A stretch of 64,000 nucleotides of DNA from Anabaena sp. UHCC 0204 (GCF_009711975.1 NZ_VIKW01000003.1:172986-236985), one strand, 5' to 3'; counted from the first letter of the stretch, positions 16,848 to 24,178 are shown. Notes: generated from the sequence alone by a model not told the origin. Translations and numbers: made by a program.

Positions 16848-17302
16848 CCCTGTATCTGTTCAAATTATCTCACTTAACCATCACCAGCGATTACTAGAGC
16901 GATCGCACCTGAAAACCTTACCCTGTATCTGTTTACGTTATCTCACTCAAGCATTACTGGGGATTAGTAGAGCGATAGCGAAGCGCTGCTGCAAGCAGTT
17001 CGCACCTGAAAACCTTACCCTGTATCTGTTTACGTTATCTCACTCAAGCATTACTAGGGATTACTGGGGCGATCCGCAGTCCAAAAACCTTGTATCTGTT
17101 CACATTATCTCACTTAACCATTACTAGGGATTACTGGGGCGATCGCAGCCTGAAAAGCTTACCCTGTATCTGTTTACATTATCTCACACAACCATTATTA
17201 GGGATTACTAGAGCGATCGCACATGAAAACCCGAAAACATTACCCTGTATCTGTTTACGTTATCTTACTCAACCATTACTAGGGATGTTTAGGGCGATCG
17301 TG
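16848..17302 (+). repeat. Tandem array of six ~73-bp HIP1-containing repeats
   Basis: Units start at 16848, 16921, 17018, 17088, 17162 and 17243. Each begins (C)CCTGTATCTGTT, continues with a TTATCTCACTCAACC-like block and an ATTACTAGGGATTAC block, and ends in a GCGATCGC (HIP1) followed by a CCTGAAAACC-type string. Spacing is 70-81 bp, except for one 97-bp unit that gained about 25 bp (GCTGCTGCAAGCAG) inside its HIP1 site. Frames that stay open through the array are by-products. The unit core is the same as that of the dispersed repeats at 18.9-25.2 kb. The array is followed (17311-17352) by the tail block seen in those copies. Confidence 0.9.
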
Positions 17303-17422
17303 TAAATATTAACCTCACCTGATAATTGTCACCCGAACTAAATCAAATCCTAGAATAAATAGCTTACGTGCTGGTAGTATAATATTAAATCGTCAATAAA
17401 TTAATACACTCGAAATGGAATT

Positions 17423-17971
17423 ATGACCACAGATGCAGAATATCAAACAAGAATTACTACTTATAATTGGGATGATTTAGTAAAATTATGGTCAGAAATT
17501 AAAACAAAAAAGACCTCAAAGTTTTGGGATGCAGGTAAAGCATTAGAATATTTGGTTTTACGTGCATTTGAACTTGATGGTGCTGATATAGCTTGGCCTT
17601 ATACTGTGAAAATTCAAGGTAAAATAGTAGAACAAATTGATGGAGTAGTATATACAAACAGCCTAGCCTGCCTGATAGAATGTAAAGATACAACTGAAGA
17701 GGTTAATATTGAACCCATAGCTAAACTACGAAATCAATTACTACGAAGACCGGCAACAGCGATTGGTAGCGTATTTAGTCGAACTGGATTTACAGAAGCC
17801 ACAGTAACTTTAACTGGGTTTGTCGCTCCTCAAACTATTCTATTATGGGGAGGAGAAGAAATTGAATATTCACTAGAAAAGAAATGTATATGTGAATTTC
17901 TAGTCAAAAAATATCGTGTTTGTGTTCAAAAATGTATCCCCAATTACGACGTTACAACGGAGAGTTTCTAA
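17423..17971 (+). CDS. PD-(D/E)XK restriction endonuclease-like protein
   Basis: 182 residues. It has a nuclease core: helix with Glu43 (ALEYLVLRAFEL), strand EQIDGVVY with Asp73, then LACLIECKD with Glu86-Cys-Lys88, i.e. D-(X)n-E-X-K. This is the Mrr/type IV-like restriction fold. A basic LRNQLLRRPATAIG helix and a TGFTEAT segment follow. Its TAA overlaps the ATG of the next gene (TAATG), so the two are translationally coupled. The target is unknown; no methylase adjoins it. Confidence 0.78.
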   Translation: MTTDAEYQTRITTYNWDDLVKLWSEIKTKKTSKFWDAGKALEYLVLRAFELDGADIAWPYTVKIQGKIVEQIDGVVYTNSLACLIECKDTTEEVNIEPIAKLRNQLLRRPATAIGSVFSRTGFTEATVTLTGFVAPQTILLWGGEEIEYSLEKKCICEFLVKKYRVCVQKCIPNYDVTTESF

Positions 17972-18528
17972 TGACACTAGCATACATTCTTACAGAAAGA
18001 GATAGAGATATAGAAATTTTACAGAAATTACTACCAAAAAATTTGATTAAAGACATCAAATTTATACCTGGTGCAAGTTCTTATAGAGCGCGTTCTTTAG
18101 CTAGTTCACTGCTTGCTACTCGAAAAACACCAGTTGCTCTTGTCATAGATGCAGATACAAATAACGAATCTCAAGTATTTGAAAAGCAAGATTTAATTAA
18201 TTATGTATTAAATCAAGCATCATCTGGTATTCCTTTTCAAGTTTCTCTGGCAGTTCCAGAAATAGAATCCATATTTTTACAGGATAAATCATTAATTGAA
18301 AAAATAGCAAAAACAAAAGATCCATTTAATGATTTAGAATGGCAATTTGCTCAAAGTAAACCTAAAGAATTTTTAGAGGCAATCTTAGGTAAAAAACAGT
18401 CACTAAATGACAAAATACTTAGAAATCTAAATGATGATGAAATTAAGATATTGCAACAACATCCATTAATACAAGAAATTAAGGGTTTCTTGTCATCAGT
18501 TATTGAGTCTTCTGTTGCTATTAATTAA
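17971..18528 (+). CDS. TOPRIM-like protein coupled to the nuclease
   Basis: 185 residues from the ATG at 17971; a longer frame from 17920 overlaps the nuclease gene and is unlikely. The arrangement ILTERDRDIEIL (Glu9), a Gly/Ser stretch, then VALVIDADTN (Asp60, Asp62), and later VPEIES resembles a TOPRIM fold: Glu, then DxD. OLD/ABC-3C-type TOPRIM proteins use this for metal-dependent phosphoryl transfer. No ATPase part is present. Coupling to a PD-(D/E)XK nuclease suggests a two-protein defence unit; this is inference. Confidence 0.55.
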   Translation: MTLAYILTERDRDIEILQKLLPKNLIKDIKFIPGASSYRARSLASSLLATRKTPVALVIDADTNNESQVFEKQDLINYVLNQASSGIPFQVSLAVPEIESIFLQDKSLIEKIAKTKDPFNDLEWQFAQSKPKEFLEAILGKKQSLNDKILRNLNDDEIKILQQHPLIQEIKGFLSSVIESSVAIN

Positions 18529-18533
18529 CCTAA

Positions 18534-18985
18534 CTAGATACAGAATCTATATTCACCTATTTTAGATGCAGGATTAGAGTTTCAAATCACAGAAACTTAC
18601 TTTTAACCTAGAAATTTAGTGAGTTAAACATGGATAATCTCTACAACTTACTGCAAAAGATCAAAAAAAGACCTGCAATGTATTTAGGTAAAAATTCTAT
18701 TTTTAGCCTCCAAGCATTTTTAGATGGATACTATTTTGCCCGTCGAGAAATTGGTATTCCCTTAACAGCCGAAGAAACAGAATTTCAAACTTTTTTACAA
18801 TGGATAAGACACAAATTCAATGTAGAAACAGGTCAATTATGGTCAAGTATTCTGCTTTTCCATTCAGCCGATGAAAAAAGCGCAGTAGATAGATTTTTTA
18901 CTTTGTTTGAAGAATTTTATCAAAATCAGAAAAATCACGAAACAGCAAAAATTGATGAATTAGTTTCATGAAAATAAAAGCTAGT
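18534..18985 (+). repeat. Segmental duplication (copy of 22864-23315)
   Basis: Starting 6 bp after the TOPRIM-like stop codon, about 450 bp match 22864-23315 almost base for base. The copy begins inside the last 22 codons of the papain-fold toxin gene (LYSPILDAGLEFQITETYF is still readable) and includes the whole immunity-like gene. The toxin start and active site are not in the copy. Confidence 0.93.
18630..18971 (+). CDS. Orphan immunity-like protein (duplicate)
   Basis: 113 residues, differing at only three positions (Leu for Ile in MYLGK, His for Gln in RHKF, Thr for Ile in HETAK) from the product of 22961-23302. There that gene directly follows a papain-fold toxin. Here only the toxin's 3' tail remains upstream (18541-18606). 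It is predicted cytosolic and helical; the motif KRPAMYLGKNSIFSLQAFLDGY recurs in this family. If the family is immunity, this copy would be a toxin-less antidote. Confidence 0.75.
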   Translation: MDNLYNLLQKIKKRPAMYLGKNSIFSLQAFLDGYYFARREIGIPLTAEETEFQTFLQWIRHKFNVETGQLWSSILLFHSADEKSAVDRFFTLFEEFYQNQKNHETAKIDELVS

Positions 18986-19122
18986 AAGTTGGGTTGACAA
19001 AACCCAACAATACCTATAATTAATAATGCTAAATTCCAACCCAAAAACCCTGTATCTGTTTACATTATCTCACTCAACCATTATGAGGGGTTAATAGAGC
19101 GAATTATCACCTGAATTAAATC
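18985..19122 (+). repeat. Array repeat, copy 1 (short form)
   Basis: Hairpin GTTGGGTT-GACAA-AACCCAAC, then AACCCTGTATCTGTTTACAT, TTATCTCACTCAACCATTAT and a truncated tail with TTATCACCTGAA. It separates the orphan immunity-like gene from the ParE/addiction-component pair. Confidence 0.85.
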
Positions 19123-19419
19123 TTATAAACGCCTTTCCCATTGTTGCGGATCACGTTTAACATGAAAACAACCAATAATAGAAATTGTTTCATCTATAAT
19201 AATGTAAAGTAATCCATAGGGAAACTTGCGAATTAACTTTTTTCTAACTTGTTCATGAACAATTGGACAAGCAAAAGGATTACGTTGAATAGTTGAAAAA
19301 CTAGCATCAACAACACGAATAAATTCAGAACCTAATCCAACAGTATGCTGTTCATACCAATTATAAGCATCCTCTAAATCAAGTTCTGCTTCTGGTGTAA
19401 TGAAAATTTTGTAAGTCAT
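19123..19419 (-). CDS. ParE/RelE-family toxin
   Basis: 98 residues. It begins TYKIFITPEAELDLEDAYNWYEQ, the family's first strand and helices. It continues with RNPFACPIVHEQVRKKLIRKFPYGLLYII and IIGCFHVKRDPQQWERR; these Arg/Phe/His positions are typical of ParE-like proteins. It lies 7 bp downstream of an addiction-module component gene, the usual antitoxin-first order. Confidence 0.88.
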   Translation of the reverse strand: MTYKIFITPEAELDLEDAYNWYEQHTVGLGSEFIRVVDASFSTIQRNPFACPIVHEQVRKKLIRKFPYGLLYIIIDETISIIGCFHVKRDPQQWERRL

Positions 19420-19426
19420 ATATTAA

Positions 19427-19642
19427 CTAACGATTAAATTTCTGTTTCACTTCCTCCCAGCTAGAAACTTGATGAGGATTTTGATAATAAAGTTCTAAAC
19501 GTCTCTCCAATTCCTGTTTTTGAGCATCACTAATAGTTACATTATCAGCATCTACAGTGATACTATCCCAAATATCTTGGACTAATTGGATTCTTTCGGC
19601 AATGCTTAATTGTAAAATGTTTTGAGGTAGTAAGTTCTCCAT
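19427..19642 (-). CDS. Addiction-module antitoxin component
   Basis: 71 residues from the ATG for Met-9 of the longest frame (MENLLPQN); the frame can extend to 19666. ILQLSIAERIQLVQDIWDSI and ISDAQKQELERRLELYYQNP followed by SWEEVKQKF are hallmarks of the putative addiction module component family that accompanies ParE/RelE toxins in cyanobacteria. A nearby promoter is expected between 19643 and 19838, which it shares divergently with parD. Confidence 0.88.
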   Translation of the reverse strand: MENLLPQNILQLSIAERIQLVQDIWDSITVDADNVTISDAQKQELERRLELYYQNPHQVSSWEEVKQKFNR

Positions 19643-19838
19643 AAATCTTCCCACTTGAGTAGACAATATTTTTATTTTAACTCATCATTAGCAAGTAGGT
19701 TAGGTTGAAACTAAATTTGGTGATTTTGAAAAGTCATTGATTAATATTTACAATACTTTACAAATCATCACTGTTATCATGGCAGAAAATGACAACAACT
19801 GCCATAATATAAAAAAGTAGATTTAGCGAAATCACATT

Positions 19839-20102
19839 ATGAAAAGTATGAATATTTCCTTACCTGACACCATGCGCGATTATATAGAAGAACAGGTAGC
19901 GCAAGGTGGTTACAGCAGCGTCAGTGAATATTTTCGGGAATTAGTGCGACAAGACCAAAAACAGAGAGCAAACGAACGTCTACAAACCATGCTCTTAGAA
20001 GGATTAAACTCAGGAAATTCAACAGAAATGACTGCTCAAGATTGGGAAGATATTCGTCAAGCAGTTCGTGAAAAAACTAACAAACGTCAAAGTGCAATTT
20101 AG
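19839..20102 (+). CDS. parD: ParD-family antitoxin, partner toxin missing
   Basis: 87 residues. N-terminal ribbon-helix-helix (MNISLPDTMRDYIEEQVAQGGYSSVSEYFRELVR), then a flexible toxin-binding tail (LNSGNSTEMTAQDWEDIRQ). ParD represses its operon and neutralises ParE, which is normally encoded directly downstream. Here a DUF4258 gene follows instead. The toxin may have been lost, or the antitoxin may serve a neighbour. Confidence 0.88.
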   Translation: MKSMNISLPDTMRDYIEEQVAQGGYSSVSEYFRELVRQDQKQRANERLQTMLLEGLNSGNSTEMTAQDWEDIRQAVREKTNKRQSAI

Positions 20103-20162
20103 CCATGATGTTTGCAATATAGTTTAAAATTACACTCTAGAAAAAATTATCTACAACTTAAT

Positions 20163-20483
20163 GTGTCATTTGATAACATTCATGAACGTATAAAAGAAGC
20201 AGCAGCCAAACGCCTTCTATTTCTTCCTCACACCATTCGACAAATATCACGTCCAGAACGCATGATTACAACCAAAGAAATTCAGTCAATTGTGATGACA
20301 GGAGAAGTCATAGAAGACTATCCTGAAGATACAGGAGGTCATAGTTGTTTGATATTAGGCTTTGGACAAAATAACCGAGCAATTCACGTAGTTTGTTCAC
20401 CCAAAGACGAATATTTAGCAATTATCACCGCTTACATTCCTGATTCAACACAATGGTCATCTGATTTCACAAGGAGAATTTAA
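20163..20483 (+). CDS. DUF4258 protein, probable toxin of a DUF4258/YgiT pair
   Basis: About 107 residues if started at the GTG at 20163. The frame extends back to a TTG at 20112, but those extra residues look unlike the family. It contains MITTKEIQSIVMTGEVIEDYPEDTGGHSCLILGF and AIHVVCSPKDEYLAIITAYIPD, the DUF4258 pattern (related in layout to MqsR-like RNases). It is followed 1 bp later by a YgiT-type zinc-finger gene, the standard pairing. Confidence 0.8.
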   Translation: MSFDNIHERIKEAAAKRLLFLPHTIRQISRPERMITTKEIQSIVMTGEVIEDYPEDTGGHSCLILGFGQNNRAIHVVCSPKDEYLAIITAYIPDSTQWSSDFTRRI

Positions 20484-20484
20484 A

Positions 20485-20691
20485 ATGGAATGCTTATATT
20501 GTAAAGGACAAATGCACCGAGGAACAGCCCCATTTACCATTGATAGAAAAGGCTATCATATTTCTTGGGATGCAATTCCAGCATGGGTTTGTGATCAATG
20601 TGGTGAATCACTTTTTGAAACTCATGAAGTCGAATTAATTCAAGAAGCCCTCACCATTTTAGATCGAGAAACAGCCGATTTAGTAAGTTGA
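20485..20691 (+). CDS. YgiT/MqsA-type zinc-finger antitoxin
   Basis: 68 residues. Two CxxC zinc ligands, CLYC (3-6) and CDQCGESLF (about 36-44), separated by a strand-rich stretch, then a C-terminal helix. This is the MqsA N-terminal zinc-binding fold without the HTH half. It overlaps or abuts the DUF4258 gene and is co-transcribed with it. Confidence 0.85.
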   Translation: MECLYCKGQMHRGTAPFTIDRKGYHISWDAIPAWVCDQCGESLFETHEVELIQEALTILDRETADLVS

Positions 20692-20699
20692 TCATCACC

Positions 20700-20806
20700 T
20701 TAGTTAGTAGGTTGGGTTGACGCAAGAAAACCCAACAATACCCACTATTAATAACGCACTTATTATAACCCAAAACCCTGTATGTGTTCACATCATCTCA
20801 CCTGAT
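20700..20806 (+). repeat. Array repeat, copy 2 (5' half only)
   Basis: GTTGGGTTGACGC-AAG-AAAACCCAAC hairpin, then CCTGTATGTGTTCACATCAT and CTCACCTG. At that point it switches into the CCCCGACTTCT hairpin repeat instead of the usual tail. Confidence 0.85.
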
Positions 20807-20912
20807 TTAGATCCCCGACTTCTAAGATTGATTATGGATATGATAGAAAAATCTTGAAAAGAAATCGGGGATCTTTGGTGCATAGTTTGTAATAGGATCA
20901 TACCGAAAAAAT
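20804..20912. repeat. Long hairpin repeat upstream of the VapB-like gene
   Basis: The CCCGACTTCTAAGATT arm (from about 20813) and the AATCTT-GAAA-AGAAATCGGG arm can pair. The whole block, including GGATCTTTGGTGCATAGTTT and ATACCGAAAAA, recurs at 25200-25310 in front of a dead PIN gene. It ends 25 bp before the antitoxin start, so it may contain the promoter or operator of these modules. Confidence 0.8.
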
Positions 20913-20938
20913 TTATATAGGATTTAAGGTTATTCATA

Positions 20939-21175
20939 ATGCTGCAAATTATCCAAGCAACCTGTACCAATGGTGAACTTATTTTAAATGAAAAACTAAG
21001 TTCTGAATTAGAAGGTAAAACCATACAAATTATGATTCTTGAACCCAGCGAATCTACAGAACCAATAGATTCTCAAGAATCGAAAATACAGCAATTCTTA
21101 GCGCGAGTTAATAACTACTCTTTCCCACTTCCCGCAGACTACAAATTTAATCGAGAAGAAATTTATGACAGATAA
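20939..21175 (+). CDS. VapB-like antitoxin
   Basis: 78 residues. Its N-terminal strand-rich segment (IIQATCTNGELILNEKLSSELEGK) is of the DUF104/AbrB-like antitoxin type; a linker and a basic C-terminus ending FNREEIYDR follow. The stop overlaps the start of the PIN gene by 11 bp. It resembles the antitoxin at 60199 in its opening residues. Confidence 0.75.
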   Translation: MLQIIQATCTNGELILNEKLSSELEGKTIQIMILEPSESTEPIDSQESKIQQFLARVNNYSFPLPADYKFNREEIYDR

Positions 21176-21578
21176 AATTTTTCTCGATAGCAATCTCTGG
21201 ATTTATCTCTATGCTAAAAATCCGCCAGAAAAATCCCAGCAAGTTGTAGAAATCATCAAACATAATTCTTCATCCCTGTTAGTTAGCACTCAGGTTTTAG
21301 GAGAATTATTTCATGTTTTAACTAGAAAGAAATTCGCATCAAAAACAGATGCTATTACAATCATATCAGATATAGTGAATACTTTTCCAGTTCAGGCAAT
21401 TAACACAACGGAAGTTATACAAGCATTAGAAATCAATGCAAAATATAACTACTCTTATTGGGATAGTTTGATTATAGCTACAGCTTTATTAAGTCAATGT
21501 TCCATTATTTACTCAGAAGATATGCAACATAATCAACTAATAGAGAATAAAGTAAGAATTATCAATCCATTTGTTTGA
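21165..21578 (+). CDS. PIN-domain (VapC-type) ribonuclease toxin
   Basis: 137 residues. Acidic active-site residues in order: FLDSNLWIYL (Asp8), VLGELFHVL (Glu), YNYSYWDSLIIATAL (Asp) and IIYSEDMQH (Glu/Asp). VapC toxins cut tRNA or rRNA and are held by VapB. The active site looks intact. It overlaps its antitoxin by 11 bp. Confidence 0.9.
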   Translation: MTDKIFLDSNLWIYLYAKNPPEKSQQVVEIIKHNSSSLLVSTQVLGELFHVLTRKKFASKTDAITIISDIVNTFPVQAINTTEVIQALEINAKYNYSYWDSLIIATALLSQCSIIYSEDMQHNQLIENKVRIINPFV

Positions 21579-21597
21579 TTTCATATCTTTTTAATTC

Positions 21598-21785
21598 CTG
21601 TAGGGTGGCTTAACAACAATATAAGCCACCATTAAGAACCCTGTATCTGTTCACATCATCTCACCCAACCATCACCAACTATCATGTAAATAAGAGAAGA
21701 CAATAGAACCATCACAGATACACCACCGAAAAATTCACCTCACCTGAGAATTATCACCCGAACAAAATCAAATCCTCGAACAACT
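21598..21785 (+). repeat. Array repeat, copy 3 (full form)
   Basis: It opens with the variant hairpin GGTGGCTTA-ACAACAATA-TAAGCCACC in the place where other copies have GTTGGGTT/AACCCAAC. Next come CCCTGTATCTGTTCACATCA, a CATCACCAACTATCATG block, AAATAAGAGAAGACAATAGA, and the tail ACCTCACCTGAGAATTATCA with CAAAATCAAATCCT. It separates the VapBC-type module from hicBA. Confidence 0.9.
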
Positions 21786-21842
21786 AGCCAAGAAAATTAG
21801 ATATATTAATAATCAGCACACAAATATACAAACCCCTCCTGT

Positions 21843-22061
21843 ATGAAATTTCAAGTAATATTCACCTATGATTCAGAATATCTAGGTTACGTTGCTGAAG
21901 TACCAGAACTTCCTGGTTGTGTCAGTCAAGGTAAAAGCTTAGATGAAGCAATAGAAAATATCAAAGATGCTATCAAAGGCTATCTTCACGTATTAGAAAA
22001 ACATGGTAAACCCTATTTAACCAAAGAATCTCAATCATTTGTAGGGGAAGTAGTAGTATAA
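21843..22061 (+). CDS. hicB: HicB-family antitoxin
   Basis: 72 residues. YLGYVAEVPELPGCVSQGKSLDEAIENIKDAI is the classic HicB partial RNase H-like fold. No extra DNA-binding domain is fused. Its stop codon shares the base before the ATG of the broken hicA. It remains open and apparently intact. Confidence 0.92.
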   Translation: MKFQVIFTYDSEYLGYVAEVPELPGCVSQGKSLDEAIENIKDAIKGYLHVLEKHGKPYLTKESQSFVGEVVV

Positions 22062-22280
22062 ATGGGACGCTTATCAAATATTTCCGGTAAACAAACAGTC
22101 AAAATCTTGGAAAAATTTGGCTATGCTGTAGATCATCAAACCGGAAGTCATATCATACTGTAGCACGAATCAAAACCCATTTTATCAGTTCCTAATCATA
22201 AAGAACTAGCACCAGGTTTACTCAGAAGTTTAATTAGACAAGCAGGAATTACCGTAGATGAATTTTTAGGAAATAAGTAA
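22062..22280 (+). pseudogene. hicA: hicA toxin with an in-frame TAG
   Basis: The frame reads MGRLSNISGKQTVKILEKFG...GSHIIL, then TAG at 22161-22163, then HESKPILSVPNHKELAPG and LIRQAGITVDEFLGNK to TAA at 22278. This is a full 72-codon HicA except for the amber at codon 34, next to the catalytic His (GSH). A single base change from CAG or another sense codon would explain it. The truncated 33-residue product should be inactive. Confidence 0.88.
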
Positions 22281-22284
22281 TACT

Positions 22285-22462
22285 CTCGGTGGGTTAGCAA
22301 TAACATAACCCACCATTAATAACCCTGTATCTGTTCACATCATCTCACCCAACCATCACCAACTATCATGTAAATAAGAGAAGACAATAGAACCATGACA
22401 GATACACCTGGAAACATTCACCTCGCCTGAGAATTATCACCCAAACAAAATCAAATCCTATT
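22285..22462 (+). repeat. Array repeat, copy 4 (full form)
   Basis: Variant hairpin GGTGGGTTA-GCAATAACA-TAACCCACC, then the same body as copy 3 (CCCTGTATCTGTTCACATCA, AAATAAGAGAAGACAATAGA, CCTGGAAACATTCACCTC) and tail. It separates hicBA from the papain-fold toxin. Confidence 0.9.
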
Positions 22463-22568
22463 TTGTGCATCTTCTGGTTTACAATATAAAAAATAACTTA
22501 ATACTCCCTTAACTATCAATCAGTAGTAATTAGGGTAGAAATATTAAAATTTGACAACCGGAGTGATT

Positions 22569-22937
22569 TTGAATAAAGAGGATATCATCTATCAACAAAT
22601 TATAGCAATTGCCAGTAGTTACGGAATATTTGATTGTATACCCTGTGCTAGAGCAATCAAAGAGTTTTTAATCAGACAAAATATTCATGGTAAACATATT
22701 AAAATAAATACAAATTCTCAAGATCCAATTTATGGCAGAATTTATAATGATAGTATTGGAGAATTGATTGCCACCACTGGTCATCATGAAGGTGTTATAA
22801 TTGAGATAAATGACGGAGAACTTGTTTTTGACAATATTCACCATCAAGGCATTACCCGATTAAACTGGATACAGAATCTCTATTCACCTATATTAGATGC
22901 AGGATTAGAGTTTCAAATCACAGAAACTTACTTTTAA
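22569..22937 (+). CDS. Papain-fold toxin (Tox-PL-2-like)
   Basis: About 122 residues from a TTG at 22569, which has GGAG five bases upstream; the frame extends to 22551. FDCIPCARAIKEFL carries the putative nucleophile Cys, TTGHHEGVIIE the His, and LVFDNIHHQGI the Asp/Asn, the order of papain-like toxins of the Tox-PL-2 family found in cyanobacteria. It has no secretion or delivery domain, so it would act inside the cell or be a captured toxin tip. An immunity-like gene starts 23 bp later. Confidence 0.78.
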   Translation: MNKEDIIYQQIIAIASSYGIFDCIPCARAIKEFLIRQNIHGKHIKINTNSQDPIYGRIYNDSIGELIATTGHHEGVIIEINDGELVFDNIHHQGITRLNWIQNLYSPILDAGLEFQITETYF

Positions 22938-23315
22938 CCTAGAAACTTAGTGAGTTAAACATGGATAATCTCTACAACTTACTGCAAAAAATCAAAAAAA
23001 GACCTGCAATGTATATAGGTAAAAATTCTATTTTTAGCCTCCAAGCATTTTTAGATGGATACTATTTTGCCCGTCGAGAAATTGGTATTCCCTTAACAGC
23101 AGAAGAAACAGAATTTCAAACTTTTTTACAATGGATAAGACAGAAATTCAATGTAGAAACAGGTCAATTATGGTCAAGTATTCTTCTCTTCCATTCAGCC
23201 GATGAAAAAAGCGCAGTAGATAGATTTTTTACCTTGTTTGAAGAATTTTATCAAAATCAGAAAAATCACGAAATAGCAAAAATTGATGAACTAGTTTCAT
23301 GACCATAAAAATTAC
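22864..23315 (+). repeat. Segmental duplication (counterpart of 18534-18985)
   Basis: It covers the last 22 codons of the papain-fold toxin gene and the complete immunity-like gene. Near-identity with 18534-18985 shows a recent copy. This is the likely source, as it retains the complete toxin gene. Confidence 0.92.
22961..23302 (+). CDS. Immunity-like partner of the papain-fold toxin
   Basis: 113 residues, helical and acidic at the C-terminus. LLQKIKKRPAMYIGKNSI and FLQWIRQKF mark a family often seen with papain-fold toxins, as far as I recall. Its position 23 bp after the toxin makes it the likely cognate antidote. It has no catalytic motif. Confidence 0.7.
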   Translation: MDNLYNLLQKIKKRPAMYIGKNSIFSLQAFLDGYYFARREIGIPLTAEETEFQTFLQWIRQKFNVETGQLWSSILLFHSADEKSAVDRFFTLFEEFYQNQKNHEIAKIDELVS

Positions 23316-23317
23316 GG

Positions 23318-23525
23318 CGTAGGTTGGGTTGACACAAGGAAACCCAACAATACCCACTATTAATAATCCTAAATTACAACCCAAAAAGCCTGTATCTGTT
23401 CACATCATCTCACCCAACCATCACCAACTATCATATAAATAAGAGAAGACAATAGAACCATCACAAATACACCTGGAAACATTCATCTCACCTGAGAATT
23501 ATCATTCAAACTAAATCAAATCCTC
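23318..23525 (+). repeat. Array repeat, copy 5 (full form)
   Basis: GTTGGGTTGACACAAGGAAA-CCCAAC hairpin, CCTAAATTACAACCC, AGCCTGTATCTGTTCACATC, AAATAAGAGAAGACAATAGA and the tail. It runs right up to the stop codon of the leftward PIN gene at 23526. Confidence 0.9.
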
Positions 23526-23945
23526 TTATTCTGGCATAATTACAGGAATAACTTGATTTTTATTGCGCCGATAGATCAGAAAATCACTATCAAAAGTTAA
23601 CAAAAAACTATCATTATAAAGTTCAGACATCCTCACCAAACAAGCATCAGCGAAAGACATCGGTACAGACTGATAAATCTTGAGAAGTTCACCAATAATT
23701 ACAGCTTCATCATCCAAATTAAAAGGTACTTTAATAACTCCATTCCTCACCAAATTTATCACAGCATCTTGACTACCATAAACATTTCGCAACAAAAAAC
23801 AAGCCTCAGAAATTACAGCTTCACAAGTTAATAAAGGAGGCTCAATATTATCCCATTGTGATGTTACCCAACCATGAAACTGATCACGACGATTAATTAT
23901 AGCCACCAATGGATCCGTATCTAGTAAAACACATCCCCTCATCAT
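23526..23945 (-). CDS. PIN-domain (VapC-type) toxin
   Basis: 139 residues. LLDTDPLVAIINRRDQFH (first Asp), EAVISEACFLL (Glu), SFADACLVRMSEL (Asp) and LLTFDSDFLIYRR (Asp) give a complete PIN active site. It overlaps its antitoxin by 4 bp. It is a different PIN subfamily from the 21165 protein (P-L-V-A-I-I-N-R-R-D type). Confidence 0.9.
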   Translation of the reverse strand: MMRGCVLLDTDPLVAIINRRDQFHGWVTSQWDNIEPPLLTCEAVISEACFLLRNVYGSQDAVINLVRNGVIKVPFNLDDEAVIIGELLKIYQSVPMSFADACLVRMSELYNDSFLLTFDSDFLIYRRNKNQVIPVIMPE

Positions 23946-24178
23946 GCACCGTAACCATTCATATAATCTTTATTAGTAGATAAATCCTCGGCTGCTTCCA
24001 CACAACCAACGTATTCTTGAGCCATAGCTAAAGCTGAAATACCTGATTTTTTGGGTTGATTAGATACCCCTTGTTTTTGCATTTTAGCTAACAAAAACTC
24101 TACAAAATCTAAGGCTTCTTGTTGTTTATCAGGAGGTAATATTTTTACCTTATCTATAATTATTTCTTCAACGGTCAT
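23942..24178 (-). CDS. DUF2281-like antitoxin
   Basis: 78 residues. EIIIDKVKILPPDKQQEALDFVEFLL is the short conserved helix-turn of the DUF2281/VapB-like antitoxins. The rest is flexible and ends NKDYMNGYGA. It lies upstream of the PIN gene with an ATGA-type 4-bp overlap. Confidence 0.85.
   Translation of the reverse strand: MTVEEIIIDKVKILPPDKQQEALDFVEFLLAKMQKQGVSNQPKKSGISALAMAQEYVGCVEAAEDLSTNKDYMNGYGA

Noticed and set aside
16848-17302. Regular repeats suggesting a CRISPR array
   Set aside because: Units are about 73 bp and similar along their whole length. There are no unique spacers of constant size, and no cas genes are present.
16780-17305. Two overlapping open frames giving LTQ/CICL-type repeat peptides
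   Set aside because: They run through the non-coding tandem repeat, have no start signals, and their repeated peptides simply mirror the DNA unit.
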